A DNA stretch of 39,030 bases from NCBI GenBank assembly GCA_022795445.1, contig JAAWGR010000021.1, positions 1-39,030 of the forward strand, read 5' to 3'. Below, in pieces: positions 22,744-31,264 of this stretch (positions are counted from its first letter, which is position 1; each line of letters begins with the position of its first letter). Source of the stretch: Oscillibacter sp. GTDB taxonomy: Bacteria; Bacillota; Clostridia; Oscillospirales; Oscillospiraceae. The position numbers were made by a program, and so were the translations under genes. The notes under the pieces were generated by a model. That model made no database searches, was not told where the DNA came from, and saw nothing but the letters and a program-made list of their open reading frames with translations.

Positions 22744-23367
22744 ATGGCATATTATAGCGTTTATTGGCCCCAGGATTGGGTGGAAAAACTGCAAAAGGCG
22801 GGGGACAAAGGACCCATTCGGGTGATTTATGGAAGCATTCATTCCCGAATGCCCACCATTGCCTCTGTCAAAATAGGGGATGTGGTGTTTCCTGTTACCC
22901 TGGCAAAAAAGAAACTGTATGTTATGGCCCGCCTGCCAGTGACCCATAAGGAACGCGCCTTCGACTACTGCATGAGGGAACTGGGATGCCAGCATGGCGC
23001 GCTGGTCCCCGATGGGATTGCTGTGAAGGAGTCGGATACATTTTATTATATGCCCGGAAAAAGCTTTAATTGCGCTGAAGCCATACCGGAGGGCGTACAG
23101 ATCATAACACAGTCGGAGAAACCCCACCCGCTTCACCAGCAGCCTTTTAATTGCTGTTCCCAGTGGGCGGCCTGGGGAGATGAGGGAAGCAGCATTGAAC
23201 CCCGGCTTCTGCCTGATGAGGCCATCCCCATTCTTCGGTTCGGCTACCCCAAGAGCAAGGAGAAAGCCTTGCGGCTGGACAAAAACGGAAATGTGCTGCC
23301 CATGAGCCTTTCCGCCACCCGGCGTATGTCAAAAGAAACGGCTAAACTATTTGAAAAACTTTTTTAG
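22744..23367 (+). CDS. Unknown 207-residue protein
   Basis: The ATG at 22744 follows AAGGAGAATCCG. The N-terminal half (MAYYSVYWPQDWVEKLQKAG, then IHSRMPTIASVKIGDVVFPVTLAKKKLYVMARLPV) alternates short strands in a way that recalls PUA/ASCH-like beta-barrel domains, a structural guess only. The C-terminal half has a Cys-Cys pair (FNCCSQWAAWGDEGSS) and a basic tail (SATRRMSKETAKLFEKLF). There is no signal peptide or membrane helix. It stands alone, with its own strong promoter, between the hydrogenase operon and glycogen phosphorylase. I do not recognise a family. Confidence 0.75.
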   Translation: MAYYSVYWPQDWVEKLQKAGDKGPIRVIYGSIHSRMPTIASVKIGDVVFPVTLAKKKLYVMARLPVTHKERAFDYCMRELGCQHGALVPDGIAVKESDTFYYMPGKSFNCAEAIPEGVQIITQSEKPHPLHQQPFNCCSQWAAWGDEGSSIEPRLLPDEAIPILRFGYPKSKEKALRLDKNGNVLPMSLSATRRMSKETAKLFEKLF

Positions 23368-23427
23368 CTCCGACTCTTATAGCTGGTAAAAGAAGGATCT
23401 TTTTGATGAAAGGTTTTAGGATGGAAG

Positions 23428-23445
23428 GTATTGGGGGATCAATAC
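23428..23445. repeat. Short perfect inverted repeat upstream of glgP
   Basis: GTATTG (23428-23433) and CAATAC (23440-23445) around 6 bases, in the 212-base gap before glgP. Could be an operator; no clear promoter was identified beside it. Confidence 0.25.
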
Positions 23446-23579
23446 ATACCGGGAAACAGTAAATCCTGCGGGCAGCGGCAAAAAAGCCGCGTTCCGCAAT
23501 TGGCCTTCAGGCCGCGCAAAGGATGGAAGTCTTTCAGGAATGATTCATCCTGCGTATATTTATTCAAGGAGGATGCGGT

Positions 23580-25841
23580 ATGCAAGTATTGAAGGATTTG
23601 ATTTTCAAGCTGTATGAAAAGGAGTGCGCAGACTGTACGAACGAAGAATTGTACAAAGCGCTGCTGCTTTACACGAAGGAACAGCTGGCCGGAAAAAGCT
23701 GTCCCAGCGCGAAAAAACGGCTTTATTACATCTCGGCAGAGTTCCTGCTGGGCAAGCTGCTCTCCAACAACCTGATCAACTTAGGCGTTTATGATGAGAT
23801 TGCTGCGTATCTGAAAGAAAACGGAAAGTCCCTGGCGGAGGTCGAGGAGCTGGAGCCGGAGCCGTCCCTGGGCAATGGCGGACTGGGCCGCCTGGCGGCG
23901 TGTTTTTTGGATTCCATCGCTACTTTGGGTCTCCCTGGTGAAGGCGTGGGACTGAATTACCACCTGGGCCTTTTCCAGCAGGAATTCCGGAAACATAAGC
24001 AGTTTGAAACACCGAACCCCTGGATCGAAGAAGCAGGCTGGCTGATCCCCACTGATGTGACGTTTATGGTCCCCTTCCGAGGGTTTTCGCTGAAATCAGT
24101 GCTGTATGATATGGACATTTCCGGTTACCACAGCAGCCCAATCCGCCTGCACTTGTTCGACACCGAAATCGTGGACGAGTCAATCGTGGGCGAGGGGATT
24201 TCCTTTGATAAGCACGACATCCTGCATAACCTGACGCTGTTCCTCTACCCCGATGACAGTGACGCCGCCGGGAAACGGCTGCGGATCTATCAACAGTATT
24301 TTATGGTCAGCAGCGCTGCGCAGTATATCCTCCAAGAAGCTGAGAAACGCGGCTGTACCCTCCACGACCTGCCGGAGTATGCCGTTGTTCAGATCAACGA
24401 CACCCACCCCAGCATGGTGATCCCAGAGTTCATCCGCCTGCTGACGGCACGGGGCCTTTCGTTTGAGGAAGCCAGCGGGATTGTCTCTAAGATGTGCGCC
24501 TATACCAACCATACCATTATGGCAGAGGCTCTCGAAAAATGGCCAGTCTCCGACCTGGAGGATGCAGTGCCCCAGCTGGTACCGATTATCCAGAAGCTGG
24601 ACGCCGCTATGAAGGAGAAATACCCAAACAACAAGGATCTTGCGATCATTGATGAGAAAACCAGCCTCGCCAACATGGCCCATATGGATATCCATTACGG
24701 CTTTTCCATCAACGGCGTAGCGGCACTCCATACGGATATCCTGAAAACCAATACCCTCAAGGCGTTTTACGACATCTACCCGGAAAAGTTCAACAACAAA
24801 ACCAACGGCATCACCTTCCGCCGCTGGCTGCTGGCCTGCAACCGTCCTCTGACAGCGTTTATCACCTCCCTGATTGGCGATGATTTCAAAAAAGACGCGT
24901 TCGCCCTGGAGCGCCTTCTGGAGCACCAGGATGACCCGGCGGCGTTGGAGCAGCTCCTGGCAATCAAAGCCGAGGCAAAAGCTGCCTGTAAGGACTTTAT
25001 CTGGCAGAACACCGGCGTAGAGGTGGATGTATCCAGCGTGTTCGACATCCAGAGCAAGCGGCTGCATGAGTATAAGCGGCAGCAGCTCAACGCGCTGTAT
25101 ATCATCCACAAGTATCTGGAAATCAAGGAGGGTAAGCTGCCTATCCGGCCAGTCACGTATATTTTCGGCGCAAAGGCCGCCCCCGCCTATACCATCGCCA
25201 AGGACATTATCCATCTGCTCCTCTGCCTCCAGGAACTGGTCCGGAATGACCCGGAGGTTTCCCCCCATATGAAGGTCGTTATGGTGGAGAACTACAATGT
25301 AACGGCGGCAGAAAAGCTGATCCCCGCCTGCGACCTGTCCGAGCAGATTTCCCTGGCGTCCAAAGAGGCCAGCGGCACCGGCAACATGAAATTTATGCTC
25401 AATGGCGCAGTCACCCTGGGCACCCTGGATGGGGCCAATGTGGAAATCCGCGACCTGGTGGGCGAGGAAAATATCTATATCTTCGGCCAGTCCAGCCAGG
25501 AAGTCATTGCCCATTATGACGCGGAAGACTATAAGGCGAAGACCTACTACAAGAATGACCCCGAGCTCCGCCGCTGCGTGGACTTCATCACCGGCCCGGA
25601 AATCCTGGCCATCGGCAGCCGGAAGGAGCTGCGGCGACTGCATAAGGAACTGGTGGGCAAGGATTACTTCATGACGTTCCCGGACTTCCAGTCCTACATT
25701 GCAGCAAAGGAGCGCGCCATCGCGGACTATGGCGACCGGATGGCTTGGGCGAAGAAAATGTTGGTAAACATCGCCAAATCCGGTTTCTTCTCCTCCGACC
25801 GCACCATTCAGCAATATAACGAGGATATCTGGCGCCTGTAA
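23580..25841 (+). CDS. glgP: Glycogen/alpha-glucan phosphorylase
   Basis: A 753-residue PLP enzyme that releases glucose-1-phosphate from glycogen or maltodextrin. Family marks are [50 protein letters not shown], the Arg region [12 protein letters not shown] and the cofactor motif [14 protein letters not shown], with the PLP lysine at about residue 604. It is somewhat shorter than classical phosphorylases (about 800), fitting the compact Firmicutes form. ATG 23580 follows AAGGAGGATGCGGT. It stands alone without glgB, glgC, glgA or glgD, so it is a separate glucan-degrading unit here; a hairpin without a U-tract follows at 25850-25872. Confidence 0.95.
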   Translation: MQVLKDLIFKLYEKECADCTNEELYKALLLYTKEQLAGKSCPSAKKRLYYISAEFLLGKLLSNNLINLGVYDEIAAYLKENGKSLAEVEELEPEPSLGNGGLGRLAACFLDSIATLGLPGEGVGLNYHLGLFQQEFRKHKQFETPNPWIEEAGWLIPTDVTFMVPFRGFSLKSVLYDMDISGYHSSPIRLHLFDTEIVDESIVGEGISFDKHDILHNLTLFLYPDDSDAAGKRLRIYQQYFMVSSAAQYILQEAEKRGCTLHDLPEYAVVQINDTHPSMVIPEFIRLLTARGLSFEEASGIVSKMCAYTNHTIMAEALEKWPVSDLEDAVPQLVPIIQKLDAAMKEKYPNNKDLAIIDEKTSLANMAHMDIHYGFSINGVAALHTDILKTNTLKAFYDIYPEKFNNKTNGITFRRWLLACNRPLTAFITSLIGDDFKKDAFALERLLEHQDDPAALEQLLAIKAEAKAACKDFIWQNTGVEVDVSSVFDIQSKRLHEYKRQQLNALYIIHKYLEIKEGKLPIRPVTYIFGAKAAPAYTIAKDIIHLLLCLQELVRNDPEVSPHMKVVMVENYNVTAAEKLIPACDLSEQISLASKEASGTGNMKFMLNGAVTLGTLDGANVEIRDLVGEENIYIFGQSSQEVIAHYDAEDYKAKTYYKNDPELRRCVDFITGPEILAIGSRKELRRLHKELVGKDYFMTFPDFQSYIAAKERAIADYGDRMAWAKKMLVNIAKSGFFSSDRTIQQYNEDIWRL

Positions 25842-25849
25842 ACATCCCA

Positions 25850-25872
25850 GGCCGGAGGTTTTGCCTCCGGCC
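25850..25872 (+). terminator. GC-rich hairpin after glgP
   Basis: Arms GGCCGGAGG (25850-25858) and CCTCCGGCC (25864-25872) with a 5-base loop. There is no T-run, so termination efficiency is doubtful. Confidence 0.5.
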
Positions 25873-25941
25873 ACTCCCCTGCACAGAGTTTCCAGAAATT
25901 GGATTGTATCGAAAAATTCTACAAAAAAACAGCTTTTCTCC

Positions 25942-25971
25942 TTGTCAATTCCGGCGTTTTGATAGTATAAT
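25942..25971 (+). promoter_or_regulatory. Sigma-A promoter of the FapA/CheX/CheY operon
   Basis: TTGTCA (25942-25947), an 18-base spacer and TATAAT (25966-25971). Confidence 0.75.
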
Positions 25972-26023
25972 AGAGATGTAATGATATACGTTTTGCGATT
26001 TGCATGGAAGAAGGTGTTGAATT

Positions 26024-27751
26024 ATGGCATTCAATGTTCCATTTCTGAAAAAACTGTTTTCCAAGCTGCTGGCCCGTCCGAGCGCCAGCGAGGCGGATGC
26101 CTTGCCGGAAGAAGCAAACCACCAGAAGGAACCAGCTACCCGCGAGGAACCAACGGTGGTGGTTAAGGACCCAGGTACGCTGGATCTGGACCCCGACCAT
26201 TCGATCTATGGCCTGTATGCCCTGTGCCGCCGCCAAAATAGCCGGGCAATGCCTATCCCGAAAATCTGGCTGGATGCGGAGGTTCTGCCAGCCGGCTCCC
26301 TGGAGCGGGAGAAGGGACGCCTGCGCAAGGCGCTGACGACCGTCTCTAACGCCCGCTTTAAGCAGTCCACCCCGCCAAAGCCCAAAGGCGAGGAGCCCCC
26401 ACCCCCGCCGCCAATGCTGGATGCGGAGCCATGGGTGTTCGTCGCCGGTGACAAGCTGTCGACCTGGATGCTGGTTTTCCCGCCCATTGGCGAGGGTCGG
26501 GAGGCGGACCGGGAACTGCTGGACCGGGCTCTGGAGAAAGCCGGCGTGACATCCGGCGTGGATCATGCGCTGCTGGACCGAATCCCTTTGGAGGACGAGT
26601 GCTATTTTCATCTGTATCTTGTAGCAAGGGGCCGCCCAGCGGTGGATGGCGAAAACGGCCGGGTCATTGAACGGTTTGCCCGAAAGGTAGAAAAACATTT
26701 CCAGGCGGATGAATACGACCGAGTGGACTATAAAAACCTGAATCTGGTACAAAATGTGGGCTTGGGCGAGGAAATCTGCGCCTTGGTCCCGCCTACCGAA
26801 GGACAGCCGGGGGAAAATGTCTTCGGCCAGACCCTTCCTGCGAAGGACGGCCGCAAAGCCCAGCTTCCCAAGGGCCGGAATACCGAAATCAGCGAAGATG
26901 GCTTGAGCCTGGTCGCAACTATGGCAGGGAATGTGGAATACACCGGACGGAGTTTCCAGGTAAAGCCGGTGATGGAGATCGAGGGCGACGTAGACTACTC
27001 GACAGGCAATATCAACTTTTTGGGCGATGTCCATGTCCAGGGCGATGTATGCAGCGGCTTCCAGGTCCGAGCTATGGGCAACGTCTACATTGACGGCGTT
27101 GTCTCCGGCGGCTCCGTGGAGGCCGGAGGCGACCTGGTGGTCTCCAAGGGTATCCTGGGAGGCGAACAGACCGTGATCCGGGCACACCGGAATATCTTTG
27201 CAAAATATTTGGAAAATTGCAGCGTTTTTGTCCATGAGAACCTACAGACGGACTGCATCATCAACAGCGAGATCTTCAGCGACGGCACGGTTGAGGTGAA
27301 TTCCGGCCGCGGGACGATTATGGGCGGTCGGATCTGGGCGGCGCGCAAGATCACTGCCAAAATTGTTGGTTCCCGCTCCGAAGTCCCCACCATCATCACC
27401 TTGGGCGGAGTACCCTGTACGGACTCTGAGAAGGAAGAACTGATGAAGCAGCTGACCAAGGCGGAAGAAGAGCTGAAGAAAATCGAGCTTCAGCCGGAAG
27501 GCCCAAACAAATCCGGACGCATTGCCCGGGCGCGGATGAAGCTCTCTGGAGACCGGATGCGGCTGGAACAGCTGGAACGGGACCTGGGGAGCCGGAAAGA
27601 GGAACTGAAGAGACATGGAAGCGGCCGGATGGAATGCGGCATCGTTTATCCGGGGACGGAAATCACCATCGGGGAGGCATATCTCCGGGTGCGGTTCGAG
27701 ACACAGCAATGTGTGGCGGCGCTGATCGCGGGGGAAATCCACCTGACGTAA
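26024..27751 (+). CDS. FapA/DUF342-family protein
   Basis: A 575-residue cytosolic protein. The first 130 residues are lineage-specific: a basic amphipathic start, a Pro/Glu-rich stretch and a run of six prolines (125-130). The centre (about 290-470) is the DUF342/FapA right-handed beta-helix, seen as repeated turns such as VMEIEGDVDYSTGNINFLGDV, GNVYIDGVV, GGDLVVSKGI and GTIMGGRIWAA. A charged coiled coil (about 475-540) and a short beta C-terminus follow. FapA-type proteins are linked to flagellar assembly or surface polymers, mostly by context. Here the neighbours are CheX-like and CheY-like genes, with no flagellar genes in the window. ATG 26024 follows AAGAAGG. Confidence 0.85.
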   Translation: MAFNVPFLKKLFSKLLARPSASEADALPEEANHQKEPATREEPTVVVKDPGTLDLDPDHSIYGLYALCRRQNSRAMPIPKIWLDAEVLPAGSLEREKGRLRKALTTVSNARFKQSTPPKPKGEEPPPPPPMLDAEPWVFVAGDKLSTWMLVFPPIGEGREADRELLDRALEKAGVTSGVDHALLDRIPLEDECYFHLYLVARGRPAVDGENGRVIERFARKVEKHFQADEYDRVDYKNLNLVQNVGLGEEICALVPPTEGQPGENVFGQTLPAKDGRKAQLPKGRNTEISEDGLSLVATMAGNVEYTGRSFQVKPVMEIEGDVDYSTGNINFLGDVHVQGDVCSGFQVRAMGNVYIDGVVSGGSVEAGGDLVVSKGILGGEQTVIRAHRNIFAKYLENCSVFVHENLQTDCIINSEIFSDGTVEVNSGRGTIMGGRIWAARKITAKIVGSRSEVPTIITLGGVPCTDSEKEELMKQLTKAEEELKKIELQPEGPNKSGRIARARMKLSGDRMRLEQLERDLGSRKEELKRHGSGRMECGIVYPGTEITIGEAYLRVRFETQQCVAALIAGEIHLT

Positions 27752-27766
27752 GAGAGGGGCGTCTTT

Positions 27767-28243
27767 ATGAACCAGGCAATGTCTCAAGAGCGCATGGAGC
27801 AGATATTTGACCAGGTGACCCGGGAAGTAACGCAGCGGACGGCCGGCGTCTGCCTCCACGGCGGCGGCAGCCCCTCCGGAGAGCTGTGTACAGTGTATAC
27901 GACCTTTCAAAAGGGCTGCTGGGTCGGTTTGTCCATGTGCGCGGAGCGGTCACTGTTTGCACGGCTGGCTCAGGGAATGCTGCCAGGCGGGCAGGTCTCC
28001 GAGAGAGATGTGGAAGATTTTACCAAGGAATATTTTAATGTGTTATGTGGGCGTATTATTTCCGAAATGTATCTGGAGACAAAGGCTGCTTCGCGGTTTG
28101 AGCAGCCTGTCTTCTGCGTAGGGCGGCGCGTGCCCCAAGGACACCAGGAGCATTTTTCGCTCCGCTACACCAGCGACTGCGCGGAAAGCGCGGAACTGGT
28201 GTACCAAATGCGGGATTCGGCGGCGTGTACGCTGCCAAGATAG
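27767..28243 (+). CDS. CheX/CheC-like chemotaxis phosphatase homologue
   Basis: A 158-residue protein. The helix around residues 83-97 (EDFTKEYFNVLCGRI) carries the ExxN dyad (Glu88, Asn91) with a following Gly, the catalytic signature of CheX/CheC/FliY phosphatases that dephosphorylate CheY. A second copy of the dyad is not seen, pointing to the CheX type. It starts 15 bases after fapA (ATG 27767 after AGAGAGGGGCG) and precedes a CheY-like gene by 19 bases, matching the idea of a phosphatase acting on that regulator. Overall similarity is modest; function rests on motif plus context. Confidence 0.7.
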   Translation: MNQAMSQERMEQIFDQVTREVTQRTAGVCLHGGGSPSGELCTVYTTFQKGCWVGLSMCAERSLFARLAQGMLPGGQVSERDVEDFTKEYFNVLCGRIISEMYLETKAASRFEQPVFCVGRRVPQGHQEHFSLRYTSDCAESAELVYQMRDSAACTLPR

Positions 28244-28262
28244 AAAGGAGTAAGGATGCCAT

Positions 28263-28628
28263 ATGGGAAAACGGCTCATGGTTGTGGACGATTCCCGCGT
28301 GGTGGAGCTGCAAATTCGCAAGCTCCTGGAAGGTACGGAATTTGAGGTGGTGGGTTACTGCCAGGATGGCGAAACTGCCATTGCCAAGTATGGAAAGATT
28401 CGGCCGGACGTTGTGACCATCGACATCATTATGCCTGGCATTGATGGACTGGAGACGGCACAGGCAATCTTGGAGGACCATCCGGAGGCCCGGATTGTGA
28501 TGGTCTCCTCCCTGGCTTACGAGGGGTCGTTTCGTGAGGCGGAGGCCATCGGCGCGAAGGGGTTCGTGGCGAAGCCCTTTGAGCAGGATGAGCTGCTCCA
28601 GGTTCTGTACCAAGCGTTGAAAGTGTGA
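28263..28628 (+). CDS. CheY-like single-domain response regulator
   Basis: A 121-residue receiver domain with no output domain. It shows the acidic pair Asp9/Asp10 (VVDDS), phosphoacceptor Asp54 (VTIDIIMPGIDG), the Ser of MVSSL and the Lys of FVAKPF. Third gene of the fapA operon and closed by a terminator at 28658. Single-domain regulators act by binding a partner, here most likely the FapA-like protein or another target controlled by phosphorylation, with the CheX-like protein removing the phosphate. No histidine kinase adjoins it. ATG 28263 is used; AAGGAG lies 12 bases upstream, and an ATG at 28254 is out of frame. Confidence 0.92.
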   Translation: MGKRLMVVDDSRVVELQIRKLLEGTEFEVVGYCQDGETAIAKYGKIRPDVVTIDIIMPGIDGLETAQAILEDHPEARIVMVSSLAYEGSFREAEAIGAKGFVAKPFEQDELLQVLYQALKV

Positions 28629-28657
28629 GGGCGTTTTCAGAAAGCGGAATATTTTGG

Positions 28658-28691
28658 GACGGACTGCGGATGTGCAGCCCGTCCTTTTTCT
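28658..28691 (+). terminator. Intrinsic terminator of the FapA/CheX/CheY operon
   Basis: GGACGG (28658-28663) pairs with CCGTCC (28680-28685), with an inner CTGC/GCAG extension, followed by TTTTTCTT. Confidence 0.85.
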
Positions 28692-28836
28692 TGCGGCACA
28701 TGGGATTGCAGGAAAGCGAGCCGCAGAATAAAAAATTTGAAAAAATAAATCCTGTTTGTGAATTTCTGCAAAGTTTGTTACGCTGTGTGCTGGAAGCGGC
28801 GCCGCTCTCCAAAATTCATTCGAAGGAGTGTGCTTG

Positions 28837-29838
28837 ATGCAACATTGGACACTGAGCGGGAGGCATTACGAAATGGGCCTCCAGCAGGGGACGGCCCTGC
28901 GGGAGGCTGGACGGACGGTCTTGGACGAGGTTCCCTTTCCCCTCACACACCGGCTCCGGGAGTTTGCGCGGGCTTGCATGCCGGCTTATGAGCGCTGGTT
29001 CCCTGCCATCCTGGAGGAACTGCGGGGGCTTGCAGATGGGCAGGGCTGTGCGTTTGCAGATTTGTCTGCCGTGCTGCTGACGATGTATTGCTTTGTACCG
29101 GAGGTTCACTGTTCCGTTTTCGCTGTATGTCGAAATGGGCGGACGATTTTGGGACGGAACAGCGATTTCCTGCCTGCGCTGGAAGCGTTGAACGCCAATT
29201 GCCTTTATCAGTTTTCAGACGGGCGCGGGTTTTTGGGGAACACGACGGCATTTCTGGAGATGGAGGACGGCGTGAACCGTTGGGGATTTGCCGCCGGTTT
29301 GACTTCGGTTGCCCCTGTCCGGCCGGAACCGGGACTGAATGCGGGGATGCTTTTGCGTTTGCTGCTGGAAACCTGCAGAAATGTGGAGGAGGCTTTGACG
29401 CTGCTGCGTCAGGTACCCACGGCATCCAGCCACACATTGGTTCTGGCAGACCGGCAGGGAGGGATTGCCCTGGTGGAGAGCGCTGGGAACCATATGGAAG
29501 TCCGGAACCCAAAGGATCGCTTTGTCTGTGCCGTCAACGCGTTCCATCTTCCTGCCATGCAGCCTTACGGCCAGCCGGTGGAAGATACCTGGTTTTCGGA
29601 GGAACGGTATCAGACGTTGATACGTGCGCTGCCGAATGGCGTCAGGGAGATTGAGGACGCCATGGACTTGTTGGCAGGAAAAAAGGGGTTCCTCTGCCAG
29701 TACGACCGGGGGACAGGGAAAGATACCGTATGGTCTGTCGTTTATGACCTGACAGCGGGCTGTACTTACCGTGCCGAGGGCAACCCCGCCCGGAAGCCCT
29801 TCCGAAGGGATGACCGCCTGTCCAGTATGGAGCATTGA
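28837..29838 (+). CDS. C45-type Ntn hydrolase (acyl-CoA:6-APA acyltransferase/linear amide hydrolase family)
   Basis: A 333-residue protein of the C45/penicillin-acyltransferase-like Ntn superfamily. The N-terminal part has GRHYEMGLQQG and a helical segment with LRGLADGQG. The likely autocleavage site is before Cys92 in HCSVFAV, followed by GRNSDF and a Ser/Thr-rich turn with SSHTLVLADRQG and a conserved VNAFH. After self-processing, Cys92 would be the nucleophile acting on linear amides. The physiological substrate is not known for most bacterial members. Start is ATG 28837 after AAGGAG; a GTG at 28828 overlaps that site. No signal peptide is seen, so it is probably cytosolic. Confidence 0.82.
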   Translation: MQHWTLSGRHYEMGLQQGTALREAGRTVLDEVPFPLTHRLREFARACMPAYERWFPAILEELRGLADGQGCAFADLSAVLLTMYCFVPEVHCSVFAVCRNGRTILGRNSDFLPALEALNANCLYQFSDGRGFLGNTTAFLEMEDGVNRWGFAAGLTSVAPVRPEPGLNAGMLLRLLLETCRNVEEALTLLRQVPTASSHTLVLADRQGGIALVESAGNHMEVRNPKDRFVCAVNAFHLPAMQPYGQPVEDTWFSEERYQTLIRALPNGVREIEDAMDLLAGKKGFLCQYDRGTGKDTVWSVVYDLTAGCTYRAEGNPARKPFRRDDRLSSMEH

Positions 29839-29852
29839 AGGATATTTTACAG

Positions 29853-29884
29853 AAAAACGCCCGGCGAAAGCCGGACGTTTTTCA
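29853..29884. terminator. Terminator between convergent genes
   Basis: AAACGCCCGGC and GCCGGACGTTT around a GAAA loop (one mismatch), preceded by A's and followed by T's, so it can serve both strands. Confidence 0.8.
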
Positions 29885-30166
29885 TACGTCCCGCCGGCGC
29901 TGGCGCTCCAATTTGGAGTCCCGGTGCTGGAAGGATTTGTCGATCAGGATGATGTCATCGCCAATCCGCTGGATGCTGTCCCAGGGAATGTAAAATTCTT
30001 CCCGCGGCCCAAAGAGGCCAAAAAAACGGGCGGGGCCATAGATGATGATGGCGGCCGCCTGCCCCTCCGGAATCCGGACGTCGATGTCCGCCACGAATCC
30101 CAAACGGGTGCCGTCGTTGATGTTGATGACTTCCTTCCGCCGGAAGTCCCGGAACCTGCACTGCAT
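29882..30166 (-). CDS. ylmC: YlmC/YmxH-family PRC-barrel protein (sporulation-associated)
   Basis: A 94-residue protein with the PRC-barrel pattern of YlmC/YmxH: FRRKEVININDGTRLGFVADIDV, then GPARFFGLFG and YIPWDSIQRIGDDIILI. Length is normal for the family, with a basic C-terminal tail. Start is ATG 30166 after AGAGAGGTGAAGGCC; the longer frame to 30352 is rejected because its extra residues do not look like protein and cross the sigG promoter. Family members are widespread in spore-forming Firmicutes and found near sporulation genes; molecular function is unknown. It diverges from sigG. Confidence 0.85.
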   Translation of the reverse strand: MQCRFRDFRRKEVININDGTRLGFVADIDVRIPEGQAAAIIIYGPARFFGLFGPREEFYIPWDSIQRIGDDIILIDKSFQHRDSKLERQRRRDV

Positions 30167-30265
30167 GGCCTTCACCTCTCTGGAAAAGCCTATGCGGAAC
30201 CTGGGCTGTCCTATGCCACGGCGGCGTGCCCCGTGGCGTATCCCACAATGTGACAAAAGCTGTCC

Positions 30266-30294
30266 GTATAGGAGAAAACGGCTCCGGAAATACT
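30266..30294 (+). promoter_or_regulatory. Sigma-F/sigma-G-type forespore promoter of sigG
   Basis: GTATA (30266-30270), a 15-base spacer and GGAAATACT (30286-30294) match the forespore pattern GYATA, N15, GGnnAnAnT well. No sigma-A promoter is seen in front of the gene. Confidence 0.75.
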
Positions 30295-30366
30295 GAACTT
30301 GCGGCGGCAGAGCAGCGGGAGCGTTCCCCTCTGCCGCCAGGGAAGTATTCATGAGGGGGCGGTCTT

Positions 30367-31137
30367 TTGCAAGGAAAAGTTGAGATCGCGGGCGTTAACA
30401 CCGCCAAGCTGAAAGTGCTGAAGAATGAGGAGACGATGGCGCTGCTCCGGCGGACGAAGGAGGGCGACCAGGAGGCCCGCCGGCAGCTGATCGAGGGAAA
30501 TTTGCGGTTGGTGCTGTCGGTCATCCAGCGGTTTTCCAGCCGGGGTGAGAATGTGGACGACTTGTTCCAGGTGGGCTGTGTGGGCCTGATCAAGGCGATT
30601 GATAATTTTGACATCAACCAGCCGGTAAAGTTTTCCACTTATGGAGTCCCGATGATTATTGGTGAGATCCGGCGGTATCTGCGGGACAACAGCGCCATCC
30701 GGGTGTCCCGGAGTATGCGGGATACGGCGTACCGGGTGCTGCAGGTGCGGGAGCGGCTGATTTCGGAGACGCAGCGGGAGCCGACGGTGGAGCAGATCGC
30801 CAAGGAACTGGACATCCCCCGGGAGGATGTTGTGTTTGCGATGGATGCGATTGTGGACCCGGTTTCGCTGTATGAACCGGTGTATTCCGACAGCGGGGAC
30901 GCAGTGTGCGTGATGGACCAAGTGCGGGATACGCAGAATACCGATGAACATTGGACAGACCGGATCGCGTTGAAAGACGCGCTCAAGCGGCTGGACGAAC
31001 GGGAGCGGCGGATATTGTCCCTGCGGTTTTACGAGGGCAAGACACAGATGGAGGTCTCTGCTGAAGTGGGGATTTCCCAGGCGCAGGTGTCCCGGCTGGA
31101 AAAGGGTGCGATTAACACCATTAAGAAAAACATTTAA
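30367..31137 (+). CDS. sigG: Forespore-specific RNA polymerase sigma factor G
   Basis: A 256-residue sigma-70-family factor of the SigG type. The N-terminus VEIAGVNTAKLKVLKNEE is the SigG signature, followed by region 2 (NLRLVLSVIQRFSSRGENVDDLFQVGCVGLIKAIDNFD, KFSTYGVPMIIGEIRRYLRD), region 3 and region 4 (EGKTQMEVSAEVGISQAQVSRLEKGA). It directs late forespore genes after engulfment. The start is TTG at 30367, 7 bases after GAGGGGG (30353-30359); no ATG or GTG fits and the TTG restores the family N-terminus. A weak start codon may be a deliberate brake on a late factor. The forespore-type promoter ahead implies sigma-F activation and self-activation. Confidence 0.95.
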   Translation: MQGKVEIAGVNTAKLKVLKNEETMALLRRTKEGDQEARRQLIEGNLRLVLSVIQRFSSRGENVDDLFQVGCVGLIKAIDNFDINQPVKFSTYGVPMIIGEIRRYLRDNSAIRVSRSMRDTAYRVLQVRERLISETQREPTVEQIAKELDIPREDVVFAMDAIVDPVSLYEPVYSDSGDAVCVMDQVRDTQNTDEHWTDRIALKDALKRLDERERRILSLRFYEGKTQMEVSAEVGISQAQVSRLEKGAINTIKKNI

Positions 31138-31149
31138 ATGCAGTTATCC

Positions 31150-31188
31150 GCAAAAGCCAAAAATTCCTACGGAATTTTTGGCTTTTGC
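31150..31188. terminator. Long perfect hairpin after sigG
   Basis: Eighteen-base perfect arms (31150-31167 and 31171-31188, starting GCAAAAGCC) with loop TAC. The stem itself contains the T-runs; no extra U-tract follows. Likely a terminator. Confidence 0.75.
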
Positions 31189-31201
31189 AAGCGTTACAGG
31201 C

Positions 31202-31230
31202 TTGTTTCCAGGCCAGGGGTGTGGTATATT
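31202..31230 (+). promoter_or_regulatory. Sigma-A promoter of the aconitase-family gene
   Basis: TTGTTT (31202-31207), a 17-base spacer and TATATT (31225-31230). Confidence 0.65.
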
Positions 31231-31264
31231 GTAGGACAATGCGGAAGGGTTAGGAGGACCAACT

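Noticed and set aside
24180..25874. A 564-codon minus-strand frame opposite glgP
   Set aside because: Antisense shadow of glycogen phosphorylase without start signals or a recognisable product.
29882..30352. Longer form of YlmC starting at 30352
   Set aside because: The extra 62 residues overlap the sigG promoter and do not resemble the family; a good binding site precedes ATG 30166.
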